This document shows positions 16,543 through 25,375 of a stretch of DNA of 64,000 nt, in pieces. The stretch lies in assembly GCA_937907025.1 (NCBI GenBank), contig CALESJ010000006.1, positions 178,462 to 242,461 of the forward strand. The letters are read 5' to 3'. The DNA is from an uncultured Faecalibacterium sp. GTDB lineage: Bacteria; Bacillota; Clostridia; Oscillospirales; Ruminococcaceae. Every line of letters starts with the position of its first letter. Position 1 is the first letter of the stretch. The notes under the pieces are model-generated. The model was not told the DNA's origin. It saw only the letters and a list, made by a program, of their open reading frames with translations, and made no database searches. The translations under genes were made by a program, and so were the position numbers.

Positions 16543-17205
16543 TTACAGGGCGTGGATGCCCGCCACCATGGCGGACATATCGGGTGCTTTATACAGAGCG
16601 CTGCCCACGACCAGTACATCGGCACCGGCCTGGGTGCACAGGGGTGCGGTCTGGGTGTTGACGCCGCCGTCCACCTGCAGCATGACCGAAAGGCCGCGGC
16701 GTTCCAGTTCGGCGCGCACGGCAGCCAGGCGTTCAGGGGTCTGGGGCAGGAAGGCCTGTCCGCCGAAGCCGGGTTCCACGCTCATGATCAGCACCAGATC
16801 CACCTCATCCAGGTAGGGGAACAATTCTTCCACCGGCGTGCCGGGGCGGATGCTCAGGCCGGTCTTGCAGCCCAGTTCCCGGATGGCATGCAGCACGGCG
16901 CGGGGGTCTTTGCACACGCCCTCAGCTTCCAGGTGAACGGTGATCAGGTCGGCACCGGCCGCCGCAAAATCCTTGGCGTAAAAAGCCGGATCCTCAATCA
17001 TCAGGTGCACGTCATAAAAAGCATCGGGCAAGGCGTTGTGCAGGCTCTTGAGAACCGGTGCCCCGTAGCTGATGTTAGGCACAAAATGCCCGTCCATCAC
17101 GTCGATGTGCAGCATATCCGCACCTGCATCCAGGGCGGCACGGCTCTGTGCAGCCAGGTTGGCCAGGTCGGCCGACAGGACCGACACACTCAGTTTTGTT
17201 TGCAT
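16543..17205 (-). CDS. rpe: Ribulose-phosphate 3-epimerase
   Basis: Rpe interconverts D-ribulose 5-phosphate and D-xylulose 5-phosphate in the pentose phosphate pathway. The 220-aa TIM barrel has the family marks LSADLANLA, HIDVMDGHFVPNISYG, the metal-ligand region HLMIEDP, and VEPGFGGQAFLP, then VDGGVN near the C-terminus for phosphate binding. The ATG at 17205 (MQTKLSVSV) has AAAGGAT upstream; an earlier in-frame start would add a non-family tail. It is first in the operon that continues into the rnfDEA-like set. Confidence 0.95.
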   Translation of the reverse strand: MQTKLSVSVLSADLANLAAQSRAALDAGADMLHIDVMDGHFVPNISYGAPVLKSLHNALPDAFYDVHLMIEDPAFYAKDFAAAGADLITVHLEAEGVCKDPRAVLHAIRELGCKTGLSIRPGTPVEELFPYLDEVDLVLIMSVEPGFGGQAFLPQTPERLAAVRAELERRGLSVMLQVDGGVNTQTAPLCTQAGADVLVVGSALYKAPDMSAMVAGIHAL

Positions 17206-17274
17206 AGTCAAAAATCCTTTTCCCTTTATACTCTTTCCCGCGCAGGCCTCCCTGCGCATACTCATACATGTTTT

Positions 17275-17303
17275 ATTGTACCGTAACACAGCACAAAAAT
17301 CAA
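17275..17303 (-). promoter_or_regulatory. Predicted sigma-A promoter of the rpe operon
   Basis: Minus strand TTGATT (17298-17303), 17-nt spacer, TACAAT (17275-17280), about 70 bp before the rpe start. It would drive rpe, rnfDEA2, DUF1015 and rlmA, as no terminator is seen before 11192. Confidence 0.6.
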
Positions 17304-17330
17304 ATACTTATCGCTATGCTCTGTTTGGAA

Positions 17331-17372
17331 AATCAGGCGGCAGCCCCATGTTGACGGGGCTGCCGCCTGATT
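17331..17372 (-). terminator. Terminator after glf
   Basis: A 17-bp perfect inverted repeat (17331-17347 with 17356-17372) around an 8-nt loop. On the minus strand it ends in ATTTTCC. It closes the exopolysaccharide transcript just past the glf stop. Confidence 0.8.
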
Positions 17373-17393
17373 TGTGAAAATTTCTGGAATTGA

Positions 17394-18530
17394 TTACTTA
17401 CCGTACTGGTTGATCTTGTCCAGCTGAACATGGACGCAGTCCAGCGCACTTTCAATGACCTTATCCATATCGTAGTAGCGGTACTCGCCCAGACGGCCGC
17501 CGAACACCACATGGGGTTCGGCATCGGCCATGGCCTTGTACCGGTCATACAGTGCGTTGTTCTGCTCATCGTTGACCGGATAATACGGCTCGTCGCCGGG
17601 TTTCCATTCGGCGGAATACTCCCGGCTGATGACCGTCTTGGTGCCGGGTTCGGTGGAACCGAACTCGAAGTGTTTGTGTTCGATGATGCGGGTGTACGGG
17701 GTTTCGGCGTCGGTATAGTTGATGACCGCGTTGCCCTGATAGTTGGGGCAGTTGAGGACTTCGGTTTCAAAGCGGACACTGCGGTACTGCAAAGCGCCCA
17801 GCGCATAATCAAAATAAGCATCAATGGGGCCGGTGTAGATCACGCGGCCGGCCAGGGCGTCCAGCTCGGCCTTGTCCTTCAGGTAGTTGACGCCCAGGCG
17901 GACTTCAATGCCGTGCAGCATCTTTTCCACCATGGCAGTGTAGCCACCGTTGGGAATGCCCTGATACAGGGCATTGAAATAGTTGTTGTCGAAGGTCAAG
18001 CGCACCGGCAGGCGCTTGATGATGAAGGCGGGCAGCTGGTCGCAGGGACGGCCCCACTGCTTTTCGGTGTAGCCCTTGATGAGCTTTTCATAGATGTCGG
18101 TGCCCACCAGGTTGATGGCCTGCTCTTCCAGGTTTTTGGGTTCGGCGGTGAAATGGGCAGCCCGCTGCTCGGCAATTTTGGCGGCAGCCTCGGCCGGCGT
18201 GACCACACCCCACATCTTGTTGAAGGTGTTCATATTGAAGGGCATGTTGTACAGCTCACCCTTGTAGTTGGCCACCGGAGAGTTGGTGTACCGGTTGAAC
18301 ACCGCAAAGTTGTTCACATAATCCCACACCTTCTTGTTGTTGGTGTGGAAAATATGGGCGCCGTATTTGTGGACGTTGATGCCCTCGATGTTTTCGGTGT
18401 AAATGTTGCCGGCAATGTGGTCGCGCTTATCGATCACCAGGCAAGTGCGGCCGGCCTTGGTAGCCTCATGGGCAAATACTGCACCGAACAGACCGGCGCC
18501 GACGATCAGATAATCATATTGTTTGGACAT
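17394..18530 (-). CDS. glf: UDP-galactopyranose mutase
   Basis: Glf converts UDP-galactopyranose to UDP-galactofuranose, the donor for Galf in surface glycans. The 378-aa flavoenzyme has the N-terminal FAD-binding motif VGAGLFGAVFA (about residues 10-20), HIAGNIYTE, the KYGAHIFHT signature, and conserved RFNRYTNSP-like and EKQWGRP segments. Length is typical. It starts directly after the stop of the upstream glycosyltransferase (no gap) and is the last gene of the exopolysaccharide block. Confidence 0.95.
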   Translation of the reverse strand: MSKQYDYLIVGAGLFGAVFAHEATKAGRTCLVIDKRDHIAGNIYTENIEGINVHKYGAHIFHTNNKKVWDYVNNFAVFNRYTNSPVANYKGELYNMPFNMNTFNKMWGVVTPAEAAAKIAEQRAAHFTAEPKNLEEQAINLVGTDIYEKLIKGYTEKQWGRPCDQLPAFIIKRLPVRLTFDNNYFNALYQGIPNGGYTAMVEKMLHGIEVRLGVNYLKDKAELDALAGRVIYTGPIDAYFDYALGALQYRSVRFETEVLNCPNYQGNAVINYTDAETPYTRIIEHKHFEFGSTEPGTKTVISREYSAEWKPGDEPYYPVNDEQNNALYDRYKAMADAEPHVVFGGRLGEYRYYDMDKVIESALDCVHVQLDKINQYGK

Positions 18531-19499
18531 TTATAGTACCTCCTTCTGATTGGAACTGTCCCGTGCGGCGGCTTCACGCTTCCAGCGCTCGGCCTGCTGC
18601 AGCTTGAACTCAAAATCACGGGCATCCTGCGCCAGCAGACTGGACAGGATCACACCCGAAATGAACAACAAAAGTGCCGCGACCATCCCGCAGGTGCAGA
18701 CGATGAGGGTCGGGAACCGGGGCACCAGACCGGTGCGCAGATATTCCGTCACCACCGGCACCATAAATCCGGCACTGATCAGTGCCAGCAGCACCGCCAG
18801 CACCGTAAAGAAGGCGAACGGCCGATAATTCTTGTACAAGCGGGCAATGGTTCGCAGTACCTTGGCACCGTCGCTGTAAGTATTCAGTTTGGAAACGCTC
18901 CCCTGGGGGCGGTCCCGGTACTCAATAACCACATTTTCGATCTGCATCCGGCGCTCCACCGCGTGGATGGACATTTCGGTTTCGATCTCAAACCCGCGGG
19001 ACAGAACCGGATACGTCTTGACGAACTGGAAGCTGAAAGCCCGGTAGCCGGTCATGATATCCTGAATCTGGCTGCCAAACAGGCGGTTGATGGAAAACCG
19101 CACCAGACTGTTGCCAAAATTGTGGAAGGGACGCTTGTTCTCGGTAAAATAGGTGCTGGACAGACGGTCCCCCACCACCATATCGGCGCCCCGCTCCAGC
19201 ACGGGGCGCACCATATCGGGGGCTGCATCTGCCGGATAGGTATCATCGCCGTCTACCAGCAGATAGCATTCGGCGTCAATTTCCCGGAACATCCGGCGCA
19301 GCACGTTGCCTTTGCCCTGCTGGTATTCGTGGCGTACCACGGCACCGGCCGCAGCCGCCAGCTCAGCGGTGCGGTCTGTGGAATTGTTGTCATATACATA
19401 GATCGTGGCCTGGGGCAGTACGGCACGGTAGTCGGCCACCACCTTGGCAACGGTCTTTTCCTCATTGTAACAGGGGATCAGCACTGCGATTTTGTCCAT
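18531..19499 (-). CDS. Family 2 glycosyltransferase with C-terminal membrane helices
   Basis: A 322-aa protein. The N-terminal GT-A domain (about residues 1-215) begins IAVLIPCYNEEKTV and has the DXD-type metal motif VDGDDTYP, as in dolichol-phosphate mannosyltransferase-like enzymes that charge a polyprenyl carrier. Two membrane segments follow (about 232-255 and 265-295), then a charged tail. It lies between a GT4 enzyme and glf in one transcript. The sugar is unknown; such enzymes often make undecaprenyl-phosphate glucose or galactose for later transfer outside the cell. Confidence 0.85.
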   Translation of the reverse strand: MDKIAVLIPCYNEEKTVAKVVADYRAVLPQATIYVYDNNSTDRTAELAAAAGAVVRHEYQQGKGNVLRRMFREIDAECYLLVDGDDTYPADAAPDMVRPVLERGADMVVGDRLSSTYFTENKRPFHNFGNSLVRFSINRLFGSQIQDIMTGYRAFSFQFVKTYPVLSRGFEIETEMSIHAVERRMQIENVVIEYRDRPQGSVSKLNTYSDGAKVLRTIARLYKNYRPFAFFTVLAVLLALISAGFMVPVVTEYLRTGLVPRFPTLIVCTCGMVAALLLFISGVILSSLLAQDARDFEFKLQQAERWKREAAARDSSNQKEVL

Positions 19500-19517
19500 A
19501 CCCGTTTTTCCTCCCCT

Positions 19518-20570
19518 TTACTGCGCGGCAAAACGGCGGATCTCATCCAGCCAGAATGCCGCCGTGACCGGCCAGCTGTACTTTTGCAGGATCTTCTGCG
19601 GCGGTTCCACCGGCCGGGACATCAGTTCGTCCAGGTCCACGTCATAGTCATACGGGTCAAAATAGCGCACTGTATTCCCGTACAGTTCCGGCAGGCAGGA
19701 GGCATTGGACACCGCCACCTGTGCCCCCAGGCTGAGGGCCTCCAGCGGCGGAATGCCGAAACCTTCAAACACTGCCGGATGCAGGAACGCCCGGCAATGC
19801 TGCATTAGAGCCTTGTTTTCCCCGTCCGAAACATAGCCGGGATAATGCAGATTACCGGCGCTGACCGCATTTTCATCATCCCCGAACGCTGCCAGGTCCT
19901 TGCCGCCGGCCACCACGAAGGTTTTATCCGGGTTGCGGGCTGCCACTTCCCGGATCCACTTGTAATTTTTGTGTCCGGCCAGGCTACCCAGGGCATAGAA
20001 ATACTCGCCCTTGCGCACGCCGGGCAGCTTATCAAACACCGATTCGTCCGGTTCCACCGGCTGCAGATGTTCCCAGCCGTTGTAGGTCAGGCCGATGCGG
20101 GCGGTGGGAATATGCAGCGTTTTGGCAATAAGCTGACGCTGGTTGTCGCTGACCGTATACACCCGCTGGGCAAAAGCCCGGATGCTCAGGCAATGCACCC
20201 AGAACTTGAAGCGGAAAAAGGCCCGGTCGGTGTTCATAACCAACGGGCGGATGTCGTGCAGAACCACGGCGCTGGGGCGGCCCATCAGCATATCACTGGC
20301 CAGTCCCAGATAAAAAGCATCGTGTTTGCGCACATAATGCGGCAGCACAAACAGGTTGTAGCTGTATTTTACCGCCTTGAGAGGCACGATCTGAATATTT
20401 TTCAGCGGCGGCAGATGCAGGGGGCGGCCGTCATCCCGGTAGCACAGCCGCACATCCAGTCCCGTCCCGGTGAGAAGTTCATCCAAGCGGGTCACGACCT
20501 CATAAACATAGCGCGGAATGCCCGTGATAGGGTCACACAGCACCGTGCCGTTGATCACGATGGGTCTCAA
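19518..20570 (-). CDS. Family 4-type glycosyltransferase
   Basis: A 350-aa GT-B enzyme. It has GIPRYVYEV near the N-terminus, YALGSLAGHKNYKWI in the second domain, and the retaining GT4 signature HPAVFEGFGIPPLEAL (the EX7E region). No membrane segments are seen. The start is TTG at 20570, which overlaps the TGA of the upstream gene and has a strong AAGGAGG 7 nt upstream. It would transfer a nucleotide-linked sugar to the growing lipid-linked exopolysaccharide unit. Confidence 0.85.
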   Translation of the reverse strand: MRPIVINGTVLCDPITGIPRYVYEVVTRLDELLTGTGLDVRLCYRDDGRPLHLPPLKNIQIVPLKAVKYSYNLFVLPHYVRKHDAFYLGLASDMLMGRPSAVVLHDIRPLVMNTDRAFFRFKFWVHCLSIRAFAQRVYTVSDNQRQLIAKTLHIPTARIGLTYNGWEHLQPVEPDESVFDKLPGVRKGEYFYALGSLAGHKNYKWIREVAARNPDKTFVVAGGKDLAAFGDDENAVSAGNLHYPGYVSDGENKALMQHCRAFLHPAVFEGFGIPPLEALSLGAQVAVSNASCLPELYGNTVRYFDPYDYDVDLDELMSRPVEPPQKILQKYSWPVTAAFWLDEIRRFAAQ

Positions 20571-21721
20571 ATTGTTTCCTCCTTCGGCAGATGGGCACAG
20601 TCGTGCAGTTCACGGCGCCAATCCGCAACACGGCGCTCGCAGTATTCGCGCAGCTGTGTTTCGAAGCGTTCTTCGCTGAAACGCAGGCTGTGGGCGCGAA
20701 TTTCTTCCTTACTGCAGGCCACTCCTTCGGCTTCGAATTTTTCGATGCAGTCGGCCAGGCTGTCCACCGTCTGGGCATGGAACAGCAGACCAGTACGGCC
20801 GTCTTCCACCGTTTCACAGGCACCGCCGCGGCCGTAGGCCAGCACCGGGGTACCGGCGCTCTGGGCCTCCACCGGGGTGATGCCGAAATCTTCCTCACCG
20901 GGGAACAGGAACGCCTTGGCCCGCAGATAATAGCTGCGGACCTCCTCATCCGAAAGGCCGCCCCCCTTGAATTCCACCGTGGGGCCGGCCATGGCCTTCA
21001 GGCGGGATTCCTCATCGCCGGTACCAATGACCACCAGCCGCCGCCCCAGTTTGGTGCAGGCCGCCACGGCCAGGTCCATGCGCTTGTACCAGGTAAAGCG
21101 TCCCACCACCAGGTAGAAGTCCTCTTTTTCCACAAAGGGACTCTGGTTGATGTGGACACAGGGATAGATCACGTCGCTGTCGCGGCGGTAATACTTTTTG
21201 ATGCGCTGGGCAATGTAGCAGGAATTGGCGATAAAATAATCCACCCGGTCGGCGGCGCACTTGTCCCACTGGCGCAGCTTGTGCATCTGGCTGGGCATCA
21301 CAGCCCGCACCAGCGGGTTGGCATTGTCCCGATAGGTATAGTAGAAGTCCCACACATACCGGATGGGCGTATGGCAATAGCAAATATGCACCGCGTCCGG
21401 GCGGGTGATGACGCCCTTGCTGCAGGACGAGGAGGAGGACAGCACCAGATCGTATTCCGAAAGGTCCAAAGCCTCAAAGGCGCCAGGCATCAGCGGCAGA
21501 AACTTTTTGTACAGCTTTGTGGCAAAAGGAATCTTCTGCACCCAGGTAGTACGGATGTCATAGTTCCGGAACCAGGAAGGCATCTTCTTTTTGTCGTACA
21601 CAAGGGTATAGATGGGGGCGTCGGGGAACACATGGTGCATGCAGTCCACCACGCGGTCGGCGCCCGCATACGACACCAGCCAGTCGTGCACAATGGCGAC
21701 CTTGAGCTTGTTGTTTTGCAT
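20567..21721 (-). CDS. Family 4 glycosyltransferase
   Basis: A 384-aa GT-B enzyme with the N-terminal KVAIVHDWLVSYAGADRV (typical of mannosyl/galactosyl-transferases of capsule clusters), the VVGRFTWYKRMDLAV start of the donor domain and FLFPGEEDFGITPVEAQSAG (EX7E) near residue 300. The ATG at 21721 (MQNNKLKVA) has AAGGAGG upstream; the earlier in-frame start is not supported. It is directly downstream of the priming transferase. Confidence 0.87.
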   Translation of the reverse strand: MQNNKLKVAIVHDWLVSYAGADRVVDCMHHVFPDAPIYTLVYDKKKMPSWFRNYDIRTTWVQKIPFATKLYKKFLPLMPGAFEALDLSEYDLVLSSSSSCSKGVITRPDAVHICYCHTPIRYVWDFYYTYRDNANPLVRAVMPSQMHKLRQWDKCAADRVDYFIANSCYIAQRIKKYYRRDSDVIYPCVHINQSPFVEKEDFYLVVGRFTWYKRMDLAVAACTKLGRRLVVIGTGDEESRLKAMAGPTVEFKGGGLSDEEVRSYYLRAKAFLFPGEEDFGITPVEAQSAGTPVLAYGRGGACETVEDGRTGLLFHAQTVDSLADCIEKFEAEGVACSKEEIRAHSLRFSEERFETQLREYCERRVADWRRELHDCAHLPKEETI

Positions 21722-21758
21722 TAGCTGCCTCCTTATGGGGTTTGACGAACCGGGCAGT

Positions 21759-23165
21759 TCAGACGAGTTTTTCGTCATTGATCATCTTGCCGCCGAATGC
21801 GGTGCGGAAAATGATCTTGATATCCAGCGCCAGGGTCCAGTTTTCGATATACCAGATATCGTACCGGATGCGCTCGGCAATGTCGGTATCTCCGCGCAGG
21901 CCGTTGACCTGGGCCCAGCCGGTCACACCGGGGCGCACCTGCTGGCGGACCAGGTAGCGGGGAATTTCCTCCTTGAAGTGCTCCACATGGAAGGGCACTT
22001 CCGGCCGGGGGCCTACCAGGCTCATATCCCCTTTCAGCACATTGAAGAACTGGGGCAGCTCATCCAGACTGAACTTGCGGATAAAGCTGCCGAACCGTGT
22101 CTTGCGCGGGTCGGAGTTGGTGCTCCATCCGGTCTTTTCATCCGTGTTCACACGCATGGACCGGAACTTGTACATCATGAATTCTTTCTTGTTCAGACCC
22201 ACCCGCTTCTGGCAGAAGATGACGGGGCCGGGGCTGGACAGTTTGACGCCGATGGCCACTGCCAGCATGACGGGGCTGGTCAGAATAATCAGGACCAGAC
22301 TGCCCACCACGTCAAACAGCCGTTTGGCAAAGGCGTTCAGGATGTTGTCGAAGGGGGTCTGGCGCACGTTGATCAGCTTGCAGCTGCCCAGCACGTCGAT
22401 GGTGGGCCGGGCGGGCAGATAATCATTGTAAAAAGGCAGCATGGTGATGCGCAGCCCCTGTTTGTCACAGGCGGCCAGCGCATGAGGGATCATCTGCATT
22501 TCCTCCGCGTCCAGCGCAATGACCACTTCCTCAATGCCCGGATCGCTGAGCACCTCATCCAGCTTGGCATACGGGCCTTTGTAGTCCGCTTTCAGGGCCG
22601 GGTTAGGCGTATCGGACAGATAGCCGTCCACACAGTAACCATAATAGGGATTCTGCTCCAGAGAGAGCAGATACTGCGCGGCCGCCTTGCCGCCGCCCAC
22701 CAGCAGAATGTGGTGGAAGTCCAGTCCGTGGCGATGGCGCCAGCGGTCATAGTAGCGGCGGACCAGGCGCTTGATGATCAGGAAGCCGGTACCGAACACA
22801 TAGAACAGAATAACGACCAGACGGGAGAAGTTGACCACCCGGAACTGGTACAAAAGGGCTTCAAACCCCAGAATACAGACTGCGTTGACCAGAAGGATCA
22901 GCCGGCAGCGGCGCCAGAAGCCCCGCAGGCGGGAAGCATCATACAACCCGCACAGCCAGAACACCGCCACGGCCACCACCGCGTACACGGCGCCGGCGAA
23001 AACCGTTTCCTGGGCGATGTCCAGGGCAGGTCCGGCACCGCCGGGCTGGAAAAAGCGAAGATAATTGAACCGAAGATGATTGGCAAGAAGGTACGCCACG
23101 AACAGAAGCACCGCATCCAGCAGGCTGCTGACCCAGGCACGGATGCGTTTGTTCTTTTCAAGCAT
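21759..23165 (-). CDS. Undecaprenyl-phosphate sugar-1-phosphate transferase (exopolysaccharide priming)
   Basis: A 468-aa polyprenyl glycosylphosphotransferase of the WcaJ/WbaP/EpsE type that starts lipid-linked exopolysaccharide units by moving a sugar-1-phosphate to undecaprenyl phosphate. It has four N-terminal membrane helices (to about residue 130), a nucleotide-binding-like middle domain (ILLVGGGKAAAQYLL), another membrane segment, and the catalytic C-terminal domain with KRLFDVVGS, YKFRSM, DELPQFFNVLKG, LVGPRPE and RPGVTGWAQVNG. The ATG at 23165 has AAAGGAG upstream and a good promoter at 23222-23250. Confidence 0.93.
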   Translation of the reverse strand: MLEKNKRIRAWVSSLLDAVLLFVAYLLANHLRFNYLRFFQPGGAGPALDIAQETVFAGAVYAVVAVAVFWLCGLYDASRLRGFWRRCRLILLVNAVCILGFEALLYQFRVVNFSRLVVILFYVFGTGFLIIKRLVRRYYDRWRHRHGLDFHHILLVGGGKAAAQYLLSLEQNPYYGYCVDGYLSDTPNPALKADYKGPYAKLDEVLSDPGIEEVVIALDAEEMQMIPHALAACDKQGLRITMLPFYNDYLPARPTIDVLGSCKLINVRQTPFDNILNAFAKRLFDVVGSLVLIILTSPVMLAVAIGVKLSSPGPVIFCQKRVGLNKKEFMMYKFRSMRVNTDEKTGWSTNSDPRKTRFGSFIRKFSLDELPQFFNVLKGDMSLVGPRPEVPFHVEHFKEEIPRYLVRQQVRPGVTGWAQVNGLRGDTDIAERIRYDIWYIENWTLALDIKIIFRTAFGGKMINDEKLV

Positions 23166-23221
23166 ACTTGCCGGCTCCTTTCATGGTAAATTCAACGATG
23201 GGCAATAAATGCCATTTATAT

Positions 23222-23250
23222 AGAATAGCATACTCCCGCCCAGGTTGCAA
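23222..23250 (-). promoter_or_regulatory. Predicted sigma-A promoter of the exopolysaccharide block
   Basis: Minus strand TTGCAA (23245-23250), 17-nt spacer, TATTCT (23222-23227), about 57 bp before the priming transferase start. Confidence 0.6.
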
Positions 23251-23279
23251 GGCAGCGGCCTGCTGACCGGAATATACGG

Positions 23280-25352
23280 TCATTCAAAGAAATATTCCCA
23301 ATCAAAATAGGTAGCTTCCACCACGGCACTGTTCACCGTGACATGGGCCGCATTCTGCGGCAGCGCTTCCAGGGTGATGACCCCTACTCCGTCGGAGATA
23401 GTCACCGGCACATTGTAGACGCTGCGGTCGGTGGGCAGGAAGAAGTTGCCCTGGTCCGGGTCCCGGTCCGCCGCCGTACACAGCTCGTTTTCGGTAACGG
23501 CGGTATAGAACAGGAAGCTGTGCAGACCACCCCGCAGGGCATATCCGCTGTCCACACCGAAGGTATAGTCCAGCGCCACATCCGCCACACCGCAGAAGGT
23601 GGGGTCTTCTGCCGTGACGGTGATGGTCACGGTCTTTCCGTCCTGGGCCACATCCACCGCGCAGGGCTGGGCCAGGTCGTTGCAGACCCCCGTCTTTTCC
23701 CAAAACAGGTGCATGCCGCCGCTGTTGTAGGTATTGGCCACCGGATTCCACCAGCGGTACAGTTCCCGGTAGAACCACCAGTTGGCGTTGCGACTCCAGC
23801 GTTCGGACAGGGCCACCTTGGCGCTGGGCGTGACCACCCGGTCAAACGTACCGGTCTGGAAGGTCGTCAGATAGGCCAGGCGCTGCCGGTCCCCCATGGC
23901 GTGGATGATGTAATCCACGCCGGTGGGCTGCAGCTGGCCGGTCATGGCTTCCAGCGCGCTGGAATAGGTGCCGAAGAGGGTCTTGCCCTCATTCATGGCC
24001 TTTTCGGTGGCCAGCTTGTCCGCCTGGTCCCCGAACCATCCGCCCAGTTCGGGCACATAGGTCAGGTCCCCATGTCCACCCAGGCGGCTCTGCACCTGGG
24101 CGTTCATACCCACAGCCAGCACCGCACAGGCGAACACAGCACAGACGACGCCTCCAGCTCGGGTCAGGGCCCGGACAGGTTTCCAGGACCCGGCCGGCAG
24201 GCGCACCGCCGCCCAGAACAAGGCTCGCAGCACAAACAGCGGCAGCAAAACCGCCAGCAGCGCCTGCGCACCGCCGGTGGGGCCGCCCTCCCGGAAGCCA
24301 GACAGGATGCAGTACAGAATATTCCACAAAGGCATGCCCAGGCACAGAGCAAACCCGGCCGCCGCCAGCACGGCCGAACGGGCGCTGCGGCAGCGGAAGA
24401 TGCCCACCGCAAACAGCACGGCCAGAATCAGGCAGACTGCGCCGGCTTTCTGCGGAATGTAGTCGGTCAGGTAGCACAGCTTGCCATCCGCGGAGGTGCC
24501 GTAGTACCACCCCTGAAAGGAGCTGACGCCCCGGGTCTGCTGCAGCCAGGCAATGGGGTGTCCCCAGCTGATGAGCAGCACCGACACACCAAGCCCCACA
24601 CAGCTGATGAGAATGTACTGCCCTACCCGGGCCAGGACCTTTTTCCAGGCGGCCCCGTACTGCCGCAGCAGGAACAGACCGTACCCCAGGGCCACGGAAA
24701 TATACATGGCAGCGCCCATATCATTGCTCCAGGGCACCAGGAAACCGGCCACCGCCGGCACGAGCACCCAAGGGGCGACGGCCCTGCCCCGCCGGGAGAT
24801 GCGGTCCCGGTGTGACCAGAGCTGCAACCCCAGCAGAATCACCAGAATGGTGAGCGTCAGGGCGGCGCCGCGCATCATGCGGGCGCTATTGCCGTTGCGG
24901 GCTGCGTATTCGATGAGCGGGCGCAGCTGTGCCTGAAACGGGACAGGCACAGCGTGGGCTACCAGCAGGAAGTAGGCACTCAGTGCCGGGCAAGCAAACA
25001 GAGCCCGCCGCCCCCGGCCCAACACCACCAGGCTGGCGGCCAGAATCAGCAGCTCAAAGTAGAACCAGGTGCAGAAGTTGGTGGCAAACACACTACGGCC
25101 GAAGCTGTTGCCCAGAATCAGCAGCAGGCTGCCCACACTGTATAGTTCCCCAGCTCCCAGATACACCGCAAAATCCTTGTAGGGGGCCTGTCCGGCCAAC
25201 AGGTGCCGCACCGGGTTGTAGTTCTGGAAATCACCGTTCATGATCTCATAGCTGGCGTCAAAGTTGGCATCCAGGCCATGGATCGCCGCCAGCCCTGCCA
25301 GAACCACCACGACCAGTACCCAGGGAAGGACGCGTTTCAGGGTTTGTTTCAA
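23280..25352 (-). CDS. Large polytopic membrane protein, glycosyltransferase-like
   Basis: A 690-aa protein with about eleven N-terminal membrane helices (to about residue 430) and a C-terminal extracytoplasmic domain of roughly 260 residues rich in beta-type sequence. Layout resembles GT-C glycosyltransferases or oligosaccharide polymerases: a short acidic loop after helix 1 (NGDFQNYNPVRHLLAG) is where such enzymes place the catalytic Asp. I do not recognise a named family. The start is TTG at 25352, with AAGGGAG upstream and no near ATG. It follows the WYL regulator by 23 bp and precedes the priming-transferase promoter, so it may belong to the same surface-polymer system. Confidence 0.65.
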   Translation of the reverse strand: MKQTLKRVLPWVLVVVVLAGLAAIHGLDANFDASYEIMNGDFQNYNPVRHLLAGQAPYKDFAVYLGAGELYSVGSLLLILGNSFGRSVFATNFCTWFYFELLILAASLVVLGRGRRALFACPALSAYFLLVAHAVPVPFQAQLRPLIEYAARNGNSARMMRGAALTLTILVILLGLQLWSHRDRISRRGRAVAPWVLVPAVAGFLVPWSNDMGAAMYISVALGYGLFLLRQYGAAWKKVLARVGQYILISCVGLGVSVLLISWGHPIAWLQQTRGVSSFQGWYYGTSADGKLCYLTDYIPQKAGAVCLILAVLFAVGIFRCRSARSAVLAAAGFALCLGMPLWNILYCILSGFREGGPTGGAQALLAVLLPLFVLRALFWAAVRLPAGSWKPVRALTRAGGVVCAVFACAVLAVGMNAQVQSRLGGHGDLTYVPELGGWFGDQADKLATEKAMNEGKTLFGTYSSALEAMTGQLQPTGVDYIIHAMGDRQRLAYLTTFQTGTFDRVVTPSAKVALSERWSRNANWWFYRELYRWWNPVANTYNSGGMHLFWEKTGVCNDLAQPCAVDVAQDGKTVTITVTAEDPTFCGVADVALDYTFGVDSGYALRGGLHSFLFYTAVTENELCTAADRDPDQGNFFLPTDRSVYNVPVTISDGVGVITLEALPQNAAHVTVNSAVVEATYFDWEYFFE

Positions 25353-25375
25353 GATTCAGGCTCTCCCTTCCCGCT

